Source: Anaeramoeba flamelloides (Eukaryota > Metamonada > Anaeramoebidae). Taken from it: a DNA stretch of 64,000 bases. The DNA is taken from NCBI GenBank assembly GCA_027625915.1, contig JANTQA010000015.1, forward strand, positions 2,604,001 to 2,668,000, given 5' to 3'. The notes under the pieces are model-generated. The model was not told where the DNA came from and made no database searches. It saw nothing but the letters and a program-made list of their open reading frames with translations. Made by a program: the position numbers and the translations under genes. Every line of letters begins with the position of its first letter. Within the stretch, counting starts at the first letter, position 1. Of this stretch, positions 45,000 through 58,300 are shown piece after piece.

Positions 45000-45558
45000 A
45001 TTTCTGCTTTACAAGAAAAAAATATAAATTAAATTTTTAAATATTTTTATTAATTAATTATTAAAAATATAAATAATTTTAATAATATATCTTTAATATA
45101 TAATAATATTTATTAATTTATTTATTTACCTATGATAATTTCTTTTATTATTTAAGAAATTATATTTGTTCTTTTATATAAAGTACACTTTAATTTTTGA
45201 ATTTAAACTAATATGAAAGAATTTGTATTATATTAATTAATACAAAAAGTTATTAATATAAAAACCTATATTTTGATTCAGTGTAACGAACATAAAATTT
45301 TCGTTTTAAATTATGGATCAAGATCTTCCAAAGAAAGAAAATTTTATTCACAGATACAAATAAAAAAAAAAAAAAAAATTAATTATTTTCTTTTTGTTTT
45401 TTTAAAATTATTTTTGTTCTTATTTTGATTATGATTTTTTTTTTTCTTTTTTGAAAAAGTTTTCGAATTCTTTTGAAATCATACTTTTCATTTCTGGGAT
45501 GCAAAAAAATGAAAACGAAAAAACTTAAAAACAACGAAAAAAAAAAAAAACAATTATA

Positions 45559-46044
45559 GTAGGGAAAAAAATACCGGACATGAAAAAAATCCCGGACAAG
45601 ATTTTTAATTGTGAATATTAGTAAAATTTTTGTCTAATTTCAATGAAATCCTTATTATAAATAACCAATTTTTTTATGAGATTAGTAATAAACCTACCTA
45701 AAGTCCATCAAAGTAAGGTGTCTCTAGAATACTTGAGTAATTGTTTGATAGCCTAATGTTGATCAACTTTTTTTGAAAAATAATCCAGTTTTATTGAGGT
45801 TTACTAGAGTTTGGAAAATGATAATTTTTCTTCTTGTTTTTTGATTGGTTGAATGGTGTTTTGAACAAGTGTGATTTCATCAATCATCATTCTAATAAGT
45901 GGGGGGGTTATAATTGAAAAAGTTCGATTCTTAAAAAAAGGAATTTGATTGTAAATAGCTGAAATTACATAATAATTTTACTAATATTCACAATTAAAAA
46001 TCTTGTCAGGGATTTTTTTCATGTCCGGTATTTTTTTTCACTGC
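45559..46044. repeat. ~486-bp TIR element, best copy (CCGGACATG family)
   Basis: Terminal inverted repeats of about 65 bp. Left has AAAAAAATACCGGACATG, AAATCCCGGACAAG and TTAATTGTGAATATTAGTAA. Right has TTACTAATATTCACAATTAA, CTTGTCAGGGATT and CATGTCCGGTATTTTTTTT. Outer ends resemble CAGTG next to TATA. No protein frame. Relatives at 18108 and 62966 have almost the same length. Confidence 0.82.
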
Positions 46045-46483
46045 TCTATATATATGTAGGTCGTAATTGTCTTAAAAGAGTTCGAAAACAATGGGAAATT
46101 TGTGATTTAACATTTAAGTGGGAGTTTTACCTTTAAAATCTTGAAAATAGTTTGATTTTCTATTTTGAAAACACCAAAACAACTCAAAGTAGGTTTTCAG
46201 TTTAAAACTCTTGAAAATTGTAAACTCTTTAAAAACTGAGAAAAAGAAATATTTTTTTTAAAAAAATTTACTAGTTGGGTATGAAAAGTGGTCAAAATTT
46301 AACTTTTTTACCAATTCCAAATTAGATCAACTCACCTTTTTTTTTTTGGATTTTGATTAAATATCATATATATATATATAGATAGATATCGAGACAATAA
46401 AATTTTTAAGTGCGGCTCATGTGTGTAAAAGGCCTTCAATGAAATCAAAAAAATTGTCATACCAGTGGTATATTAGCTATATT

Positions 46484-46993
46484 CCAAAAATTTGGACACA
46501 GTTTAAACAATTGAAAGAATAACAATACCACACTTTAAATTCAATTTGGAAATAATTTTGACTTTACAAATTATTTCATTTTTTGTATTTTTTGTTTTGT
46601 TTTCATTTCCTTTATTCCAGTTACGTAATCTGTTTCATTAGATCTGGAATTTTTTTCAATGGTAAATAGAAGGTTTAGTGTTGAGTTTAGTTAAATTGAA
46701 AAACCAACATACAATTGGTCAATGGCATCTTATCATCTGATCGATCAACAATTGTTGGTGAAATTTCAACAAATTAACCAATACATTTTTTGTTCTAGCA
46801 CATTTCATTATTTTAGATACATCTGATTTTTATTTTTGAGTTTTTTATTTTTTTCTTTTATTTGGATTAAAATTATTACTTATTAAAACATTTATACTGG
46901 GTTACTTAAATGTTGTATACTACATTTGGAAAAATATTATAAATGGTTTTTTCTTTTGCCTATTTTTGATTTTGGGTGTGTCCAAATTTTTGG
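46484..46993. repeat. 510-bp element, best copy (CCAAAAATTTGGACAC family)
   Basis: Left end CCAAAAATTTGGACACAG, right end GTGTCCAAATTTTTGG, a 16 bp inverted terminal repeat with one mismatch. Internal landmark GATCGATCAACAATTGTTGG and the full length match the copy at 6947. No open frame. Confidence 0.8.
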
Positions 46994-49373
46994 AATGGGG
47001 TTTATTTTTATTTATATATAAATATAGATATTAAAAAAAATGAAAAAAAAAAAAAAAAAAAGGTTCAAGTAGCTGCCCACACTACAATTTCTGAAATATG
47101 AAACAAAATAGATAAAAATTTATATATTATTGAAAAAAAATGAAAGAAAATTTCAACAAAAATATTTTCAAATATGAAAAATTTAGAAAATACTTTTTTT
47201 CATTATTTCTAAGAAATTACCAATAAATCCGAAATAAAAACAATAAAACTAATAAAGGAATATTATCTTAAAAAAAAAAACAAAATGAAGATTTTAAACA
47301 AATTGATATAAAAGATTTTTTCTTTCGAAAATATTTATGATTGAAAAAAATATTATATAAATCAGTCAAAGATTTTGAAAAAATAAATTTTTCCATAATT
47401 GACATAGAAGAATGGTGATGAATATTTTCTTTTCTTTTTCTATTTAAGAATTTTTTCTTGGATTAATCATCCAAACTGAGGTAATAATAACTTTTATTAA
47501 AGAAAGAAATATTTTATCAATATACTAAGAAGGGTTTGAAGTAATTCCTATTAATTATCAACCCATCTCAATTAAAAGCACTTTAAGAAGTTTTTTTCTT
47601 CCACTTATTTATGTAGAATTGAAGATTTTTGTAATTTTAATTTCAGATTCTAGATTTAGATAAAAAAAAATATCCTAAAAATGTTTCAAATATTTTTTTC
47701 AAATAGATAAACTTAAAAAAAAGATTTTAAAAATTATCCATTTTTTATTATTATAGCGATAATAAAAAATATATTAACAAATTCAATCCTATATTTTGGA
47801 AAATAATAATAATTAAAAAATAATAAAATATAGCTAAATTGTTATAATAAAAAAAAAGGATTCCGGGTTTATCAAGGAAACCTGTAATTGCCCAAATTAT
47901 TTAAATTTATTTAGTAATTTTAATAGAAAAATCATTAATTATCTTGTAAAACATGCTCAAATCTTTGTAGGTGATGTGATTTCGAAAACGAATTGAACAA
48001 TATCAGAAATTGACAAAAATTAATAATAATTTATAAATTTACTCAAAAATTTCCAATGAACCCAAATATTGAAATAACTCCCAAAATCTAACAATTTATT
48101 CAAAAGAAAATATTGAGGAATTAGGTTAAGAAAAGTGATAAACATTCACAATTAAAACTTCAAAAAAGTTAAAAAAAGTAAAAAAAAATTGAGCCAACAA
48201 AAACTCATCAATGGGGTAAAATATAAAATGTCATACTCAAATCAATCTTCAATTATTTTATGGATTATTGATTTGAAAATAAAACTCAAAATGATTTCAA
48301 CTCGATGGTTATTTGGATAAATAAAAAAGTCATTTAATTTTTCAAATATTAACATGTCAACATTCTCCAATAATAATTTATTCAACAGAAGTATAAAATC
48401 ATCAAACACTAATTTCAATTTATAAAAGATAATATAAACTCAAATAGTAACTAGAACCCCTTGATTTTCACTATATTTCTAATAAATAAAAATTTTTACA
48501 AAAAGGATTCTGAAATATTAATTGGGAAAAGAAAACTTACACATATTAAATCAAAATTTAAAAAAATTTCTACAAAACTTGATACGAAATACTTATGAAT
48601 TTAAAGACCAAGAACATTTAAATAATATTAGATTGGATAATAATATAAATAAATATTTGTATGACTATAAGGTTCAATCAAGTGGCCTATAGTAAAAGAA
48701 TATTTAATAAGTGATTCAAACCTTTATCGAGACTTAATTGTAGTTGTAATACTAAAAATCTATTGTAAAAATTATATTTGATATTGTGAGACATTTTTTT
48801 AAAATTGATTTTTAAGAATGTTTGATCTAGCTTTGAATAATTAAAATAAGGAAAAAATTTAATATGATCGAAATTGACAAAGGTTTTGTAAATGCAGTAG
48901 ATAATATTTCAAAGTCTAAAAAAATGATTGAAATTAATTTCCTTTGATATAAAATTTGTAAAACAAGTTATAAAATTGAAATAATTAAACCCTTTAACCC
49001 CCCCACTTTTCAAAATTATTTAATTTCCATTTTAAAAGTTTTTCCTTTGAAATAATTATTTATTTGCCAATAATTTTATTATAATATTAATCACTCAATG
49101 AAAAAAATCTACTGTGTTATAAATATTTTAATAATATTAAAAAAAAAAAAAAATTAGAATTATTGCATAAATAAAAATGCACTCTATTTATTTTAAATTT
49201 GATTAGTTAATCTTGATATTCACCAAAGTACTAGCAAATGTATAAAAATAAAACTAACACCATTAACAATAACTGTTTTTTATATCATTCTATTATTTAT
49301 TTATTTATTTATACCTCTGTAAGTACTTTAGGTGTGTTTAATTCTAAATCTTGATTTATTTTATTTGATTATA

Positions 49374-52300
49374 TTAATTTTGGTTCAGATCTTTCAATTC
49401 TAGATCCTCACCCTTTTCATTATCTGAAAACGCATAACTGGATGAAGAAGGAGTATCAGAACTTGTACCACTTGAAGTCGATGTTGATGAATTATCACTT
49501 CCAGTTTGATCATTTTTTACTCTAATATTAGATTTTTTCATCTTCTTAAAGATTTTTAAAGGTTTTAATAATTTTTGTTTTAATGTTGTTTTTGTATCTG
49601 GGTTATTTTCTTGAATAAATAAATCTAATGATCGATAAATTATTGATAGTGTTCGTTTATCCAGCTATTTTATTTTATTTCATTTTTTTTTTTTTTTTAT
49701 TTTTTTTTGAAATTTAACAAGAAAAAACGGAAATTGGATTAAAAAACAAAAACAAAACAAAACAAAGAAAAAAATATAAAAAATAAAAAATTAAAATAGA
49801 AATTTACAAGACTGGCTTCATTCAACCAATATGAAATGGAATCTGTTACAAAAGGTAAAAGATCATCTTGCCAATAATCTTGGCAATGCAGTATATGATC
49901 TTTAATATCGGTATTATTAGCAATTTTATTTTTTTCATCTTGATCAGTTTTGTTTTCTGAATTTGAATATTCAGAAGAATTTGAATTTGAATTTGAATTT
50001 GAATCAGAAATTGAATTATTACTATGTATTGGATTTATATGTAATTTGGTGGATTCATCAATAGAATATTTAATCACTGAACTTATAATATCTGCAAATC
50101 TTTCTCTTTGCTCCTTTTCGGCTTGTAAAATCCAATTCAATATCGAGGCTGGTATTGTATCATCATTTACGAAATGTGCTATTTCTTGCAATTTCCAAAT
50201 CTTTACACCAGCAACTGATTGAGTAGAATTTTTTGATATTGAAGAAGGAATTATATTTGAAGCAGAAGAAATTTGCCTTTCTAATTCCTTTCGCTCGAAT
50301 TCCCTTTCAAGTAAATATGTCATATTATCCTTATAATCCCTTTTAATAACAATTATTATTATGATTATTGTAATAAAGATTATTAAATAAATTAATGATA
50401 CAAGAAAATTTAATAAATGATTATTCTGGATATCACCAGCATAAAATAATGTACCAATTAAAAATATAAATACTCGTGTTAACAGTAATAAAAATTCTAA
50501 TTTATTATGACGTTCTTCTTTCATGGGCTTTGCATACAATTGGATCAATAAAGTAAAAAATAATGCCATTTCGGAAAATGTTGTTTGCATCATTGGGTAT
50601 CTCGATATAAATAAAGCAAAGACTACAAAAACAAACCTTCTCATCATATATACAAGTTCCCAAAAATATTTTTCTTCAGAAAACCTTCCTATTAATAAGG
50701 AAAAATCTTCTCTAAAAATAAATTTATTTTTTTTTGTCTGGAATTGGTAATATGTTAACAGAGGTATCCCTATTATATAAATTAGGAAAAAGATTATACT
50801 AAAAGCCAATAGCGCACCATATCTCGACCCACCACAAGAATACTTTGGTTCTGGATCAAAAACTGTAAATCCAGTTTCATAGGAAGTGCACCCCATTGGC
50901 TTCATAATCCAATAACAAATTGGCAAATAAATAAAACTTAACATAAATGAATAAGCGTTGAAACAATTCCTGCCCAATAAATATAATTCATCCATTGTTC
51001 TAAAATTTAATAATTTTCTGAAAAGAACAAAATAATATACTTTAATTTTTTGGTATTTAATTAATTTTTTAAATTTATTCTTTATTTTGCGAAAATTCTT
51101 GACTATTTTTTCTTTTTTATTATTTTTATTTTTTTTTTGATTTTTATCATCATCATTTTCATCAAATTTATCTTGATTACTGTTATTATTGTTCCCATTA
51201 TTAACATTTTTTACAATTTCATCAGTACTGCTACTTTCATCGTTATTACTTTTCTTGGATTTATCACTGTCATCATCATCATTGTCTTGATTTATGATTA
51301 TTTTTTCATTTATAATTTCATTTTTTATAATTTCATCAGTACTGCTACTTTCATCTTTATTACTTTTCTTGGATTTATCACTTTCTTCGTCATCGTCATC
51401 ATCACTATCACTATCACTATCATTTTTCTTGCTATTTTTATTCTTATTATTATTCATTTTAACATTCTTTTCGATATCATAATCATGTTTTAAAAATGGA
51501 TATTTAAATTTAATCCTTTCGAATCTAGGTTCAATAAGATATGACCAAATTGAAGCACATAGATAATAGCAATAATAAACGGAACCACAAATAATAGGTA
51601 AAAATATTGCAAAAATAAATTTATTTACAAGTGTCCAATTTTCATTATGACATTCCGAAGCCAATATATCGATATTCAAATTGAAAGTTGAAAAGACATT
51701 GAACAAGCCAATCAAAGAATTAGGCCATTTTAATTCAAACAAGGATAATAACGAGATTTCTTGAAAATAATAAATAGCCAATGTTATGGTAGTAAAATAT
51801 ATTAAAGGTGGGTAGCCGGTAACTGAAAATTTATAAAAAAAATAACAAAAAAATATTAACAAAATAAACCAAGCAAATCCTCTCCATTTAGTATTTTCAT
51901 TACCACATTTTTTACAATGGTTACCGAATCTGTATGTTCCCGGCACACATTGGCCACACATTCTCCCCTCATAATTCTCGCCACATTGGCCCACTCCAAC
52001 ACATGCCTCCCTTGGTATGCATGTATAAAAAAAGACATCCGTTGATGAACTATTCCAAAAGCCATCATCGGCTAAGGGTATATCGATTCCAAACTGATCA
52101 CAAACTCCACCGGGTGGACATTCGAGGCATATGCCGTCTTTTTTATAATATGAAGGTTTGCATAAACAGTCATCAACTGATTCAGATCCTGGCTTTGCAG
52201 TTCTGGTATTTTTGGGACAGTTTAGACATTCAGACTGTGTATACGCTGGGTTATAACTCGTTATTGAACAATCAAGGCATTCGCCATAGCCAATCCCAGA

Positions 52301-55300
52301 ATAGGTCCCCGGCAAGCAATCATCACACTTATGATATCCTTGTCTTTTGGACACTGTTCCTGCCAGGCATTTTATGCAAACTGTTGAGGAATATTGGTCG
52401 CTATACAGCCCCTTAGAGCAATCGACACAATCAATTTTTGTGTCCTCATAAATCTTACCAGGCGGACACCCTATTGATCTTATTATAAGTCCATAGGCTT
52501 CCTCCCCATTAACGACACCTTGGGTGGTCTGGTTAATAATCTCGAATTCTTGAAAGTAATCTTGGTAATGTCGTTTATAATCATTTCTAATTATCTGTAT
52601 CTCCTTTTTATAATAATCTTGATTCGATTCATCTGCCTGTGTTTGATAGGGGTTGTAGTCACTCTCTCCCGGCGTGCCAGGCTCGACAAGGGTTTTCCAA
52701 AATCTTTGGGTTAATAATAGCATATCAGGGTCTGCGCGGTTGTCTGGGATTGGTGCCTCATTGGCGATATTATAATCAAATTGGATGCCATCATTCTCGA
52801 TTTCATCTTTTAAACCATTTAAATTAATTACATGGATGGCATCAGATAAATTGGGAATATATGGGTATAAAAATACAATATCTAATTTACAATTTAACTT
52901 GATCTTTTGATCATCATTATGAGAGGATTCAATTTTCAATTTTTCATAAATTGTTAAATTCAGCACATTAAATCGAATTTTTGCATTTTCATCAAAATTT
53001 ACTTCCCCTTTAATAACCAATTCTAGAAATTCGGATACCAATTTATTAGATTGATCATAACCGGGCCAAAGTAAAGTGCCCTTGCTAACCAACCCCCCCT
53101 CTATGATACCCGCGCCTCTAATTGTACCTTGTTTAAATTCTTGATGATCAAGATTTGCTGAAAAAATTGCACCCTTTTTGATTAATAAATGGGGGTGCTT
53201 GGTATATTTATATTCTGAATATTCATTATCGCCGCTATCTTCATCATCATTTGAATATCGGTAATAATCCTGAACAAACTTTTCAAAGGTAACATTTCTT
53301 TTGCTTTCAATGACAACTTTGGATTCATTATCATAATTGTAAAACGGGACATTAATTTTAAAATCATGTTGTTCGCTGGGGATTTCATTCTCTTTCATGC
53401 TAGTGAATAGTCCATAGTTTTGGAAATAACTTTGTTCATCACAAATTGATTCATCTCCGGCTATGTACTCTATTTTGGTAGTATTGAACCGAAAATAAAA
53501 GTTGCCATAATTTTCAATTCTTCCTATATAGCATGTGTCTTCAATTTTATTTGTTTGAATTGGCCCGTTGATAGTAAAAAATCCATTTTCAAAATGGATA
53601 TTGCCATTTTTTTCGCATAGAATTGGCGAATTTAATAAAAATGCCCACACACTCGAACTGTCATCCGATAAAAAGGTATTTTGATTGTTAAAAAAGCTCA
53701 ATACAGCACCATCTTGAATAACAATCCCACCATTTTCAATACCATATAGGGACGCTACATAATGATCGCTATTTACAAAAAATTCTTCAGTATTGATATT
53801 CATTTGCGAGCCTTTTGCTAAATATATTTTACCATTAAACCCTAGTGTCAAAGATTCGCACCCTTGCCAAGAAATCAAATTATTTGATTCCAAGATCAAA
53901 TTTATTTCAGACAGCTTTCTCATATGTATGTCATACGTATATTTTTCATCTTTAGAATGATCAACCAATTTTAAATTCCCATTCATAATTAAATCAGAAA
54001 AGGTGTTGCCCTCATTTAATTGTTCGCCCTTAACATCACATTCCTCCCAAATACTTTCTTCATTGATCTCCAATTTATCTTTAATTAAAATTTTACCAAT
54101 TTTAAAATAGAAAGATCCAAATGTACACGATTCAATCGTTATCCTCTCATATTTCATCGTTTCCTCATTATAAGGTTGACTTTCGGGATTAATATCAACA
54201 ACAAAATTATAACTGCTACTGCTGATATGTGGTGACTGGATTGTTGTGTTTTTAATATAAATGTTGGTGTTATTACAATTTATTATCCCATAATCTTTTC
54301 CAATCACAGTAATATCCTCAAATATACTATTGCGAATAGTAACCTCCTATGGAAGATATTTTATTAAAGCACAGAAAAAGACAATTTTTTTTTTTTTTTT
54401 TATTATTAATCATTATTGATTTTATATTTAGATCTAATTTTCTTAAAAGTGAAATCCCAATGTTTTTGAAAATATATAAAAACTATTTTTTAGTCAAAGG
54501 TGACCCAGTTGTAATGTATGGATTATGGGTGTTTAAAAAGTTTGAATGGATATTAGAAGAAAAAAATTTAGTTTAGAAAATTTCAAAATTGAAACAATTT
54601 TTCGCATTTTTAATCATTTTTTCTTTTTTTCTCTTTTTTTTTTTTGATAAATTAATTCCTTTGGAAAATTTTTTTTATTGTAAGATCGATAGTCACAAGG
54701 TAAAAACATGTTATTCTAATGTAATTTAAAGTGTCAAAATGATTGTAGAAAAATTCTATCAATTTCTATTAAAATTTTCTGAAGATCTTCAATAGAAGAT
54801 CAAAAATAAATATTGTTGTTTTTTCTCAATGAAGTTTACTAATTATTAGAGTTTTTCAATTTTGAAGAAAATGTATAGATTGATTAGATTTACATCATAC
54901 ATATATCAACTAATTTTCGAATGTGTATTATTCTACTTATTTTTTTATTTGTTCTTTAAAGTCCAATTATACAAAAGAATTGATATTTGTCGAATATTTT
55001 TTGGGCACCTTTTGACTGAAACAAAGTTTATTATAAATATATAAGCTCTGAAAAAAAAAAACAAATTGAAAAGTTATATGATGACATTTTAAACAAACTT
55101 TCGGATTTTAACTGGGTGTAAGTGATTTTCGTGATTGTAAACATAGTATTAGTTTATTGTTTTTAAAATTTCAGATGATTTAATCTTTTTGTAAATCAAA
55201 AATGATCTTTATAGTAAAATCTAAATTGAGAAGTAAACTATTGTTAAATAAGGGGGTTTCAAACGAATTTGTAATCTATAAAACAAACACCAGCTATAAA

Positions 55301-58300
55301 TTAAACATTTAGCTAAATTGATCTCGAATTAAACTTTTGGAAATAAAGTAATTTTGATGAAATTGTCATTTTTTTAGGTTTTTTTTGATTTTTTTTTAGA
55401 TTCTATTAATAAATATCACAAATTACCTTCAGGTGAAGAATTATATTGTTTTATTTGAAAATTATTTGATTTTTATGAGTTATCCATAAATCTTTACGTT
55501 AATATTTATTATAATAAAGACTATCCATAATGTAATAATAATAAGAGACTTGGGTAACAAAGATTGTAAATTTTTTTAAGTAAGAAATATAATCAATTTA
55601 ATCATTTTCTTTTCTTAAAAAAATGGAAATAAGTAGTTTGATCTCACTGAAAAAATTTCCTTTTCTGACTTTTTTCTTTGATCTTATTTTTTTTAAAACA
55701 TTTCTAATATAAAAAATTATTGTTTAAATAATATCACCAATATATACCGTTCCTGACACGATCGACATATTTTACAAAATATTACTTTTTTCTCAATTTG
55801 AAAAAATAGAACTACTTTCAACTATTTAAACACTGAAAAACATGTTTTGATGAATTAGAATAATGATAAAAAGTTGAAATAAAATTTGAAAAAAAATATT
55901 TTTTTCCAAATTTCTTCTTTTTTTTTCAATAAATTGCTTTTTTCAGAAAATAAACACTATAACAACAATCTGTGATAATGGTAATCATATCTATCACATA
56001 ATCAGTGAAGTGTAGAATTTCTTTTTAAATCTTACCAGCAATAATAATAAGGTTGTCTTGGGTTGCTGTAGATTAAGATTTGTTTTTTTTAAAATCATTT
56101 CAGTTAACAGAGTTTAAATCTTGCGCCAATTCAAACAAAGAATCATAATTGACAAATATTTTCTGAACCATCGATCTAAAAGAATCTTTTTGTGTTATGG
56201 ATTAACATTGTAAGAGAAAAAAAAATTAAACAAACCACTTCAAAGAAAAATACTTTTGTTTAAAAAGACAAGCCTTTATACCTCAGTTTGCCTTATCAAC
56301 AAAGCCCATTATTTGAGATTGTATAATCAAAAGTCTTAAATTGTGTAATTTTGTTTTTTAAAATTTCAAATCTTTCTTTATCCTTTTCAGTTTGGTTTGT
56401 TTCTAATTCATAATTTATAATTTGGGGTTTTGTTTAATAAATTTATGGATTTTTGAAAATGTAGAATTTCAAAAAAAAATAATTTCCTTCAAAATGTTCA
56501 CAAAAGTAATTTGTTACATTTTTTCTGCAATTATATTGCCAAACACCCTTTGAATTTTTGATCAAAGAGAGAAAATTTTTCAAACATTTACAATAAACAT
56601 TTTTCTCATTTTTATGAAAATGTTAAAATCTTAAAAAGTAAATTGAAAATTTTTTTGATGAATTCTGAAAGGATTAAAAAAGTAAAAAACAAAATGTTGA
56701 TAAAGACTCTTTATTTCATTCAAATTTGTTTTTAAAAACTTGAAACAGAGAAAATATTTGAAAAAGTGCTTCAATTGTCCTGAATTGTAAATTTTGATAA
56801 AAACAATATACTGGACTTTTTTAAAAATATATTTTTTAGTTATTTTCAAAAAAAATAAAAGGTAATTAGACGAAAAACCAATTTAAAAACCATTATGATG
56901 TTTAAAAATATTGTTAAGTTTCACAAATTTTTTTAAAATTATTAAATAGGGTTCTACCTTTTTCTTTAAATTTAGAAATGTTGATATTTCGAAAATCACA
57001 GAAATCACAGAAAACAATTTTGAACAATCAGAAAATTCAAACTATTAGCCATACTCAATAAGAGTCTATCCCTTGATAATTTAATTGAATTTTTAAATTG
57101 AAGATAAATCCTGAAAAAATAATTTATTAAAAAAAAATGGGTCAATTGTCTAAAACGACATAAATTTTAATATTTTGCCACTTTTTAATTCAAATTTAAC
57201 CCATTAAATTTAATGTTTAATAAAATTTCCCATTTATTTGAAGTAATACTCTAATATCATGTTCTTTGTAGGTTGAAAAAAATATATTAAGCAGAAAAAA
57301 TGATTTAAAGTTGGTGAATTAATGACAATTTTTATGATTTTTTAATTTTTATGGAAATTTAAGGGAGTAGCAACACCATAACAACCACTGAAATTGAAAT
57401 ATGTGATAATTTATTAATAATTATATTAGTGCTCTTAAGTTCTAGATTCCCAAAAAATTTAAAAAAAAAAAAAATTAAAAACTTTTATTTTGCTAATATT
57501 AACAATTAAAATTTCAGAGAAATTATTCTTAAAAAAAAATTAAATTTTGAGAAATTTATTGAATTTTTTTAGGAGATTATTTTTTAAGATATAAGACGAA
57601 ACCCTTTCACTTTGTATTTTCAGATTATATTTATATAATACTTTGGTAATTATTCCATTATAAGCAGATCGGAAAATATTCCCCAAATCCAAATATTCTA
57701 GACACCTCAAAAAATAATTATAATAATTATGTTTTTTCAAAATTTCTATTTTAGAAAAGAGAATTTCAGTTTTTATTGGTATCCCTTATATAAATTTTTA
57801 TTTAATAGTGCCAATCTTTTAAAAAGAAATTCATTTTTATTTGACAATATTATTTTAATCTTATTAAACAATTTTATGTTTATTAATTAAATTCTTCTCC
57901 TTTTTACCTTATTTGAAATGTTTTAGTAACTTGATTATTATTAATAAAATAATAAACCGCCCCTGTTTTTATCTTACAAAAGTGTCATAATATTTTTTAG
58001 ACAATTCTTTTGAATTTTAATAAATTCAAATATCTCCTTATTTTAAAAGTATAAAACTAGGATTTATTTAAACGTTTTTTTTTTTTTTGCAATATTTACT
58101 CAACTTCAACAAATCAATTTAACACAATATATCAAGACAATAAAATCATAAAATAACTATTTCTATTACCTTTCCAATCTTTAAAATTCGTTATTTTGTG
58201 CATTTGAAAAAATACTTTGGATTCATAATAATTATTCATTTCGAAGTGCAAGATTAATTTAGCATTTTTATTTCAATTACTAATTAGTTTTAGTAAAAAT

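Larger units (their letters stand above)
45000..49373. other. Non-coding AT-rich region with two length-conserved elements
   Basis: About 4.4 kb between the convergent ends of the PABP gene and the membrane-protein gene. It contains the best copies of the 488 bp family (45559) and the 510 bp family (46484). Everything else is AT-rich with no supportable gene. Both genes' transcription ends must lie here, but no terminator motif is defined enough to call. Confidence 0.65.

Noticed and set aside
51137-51493. 118-codon plus-strand frame of I/F/T repeats
   Set aside because: Antisense of the D/E/K/N/S-rich loop of the membrane protein.
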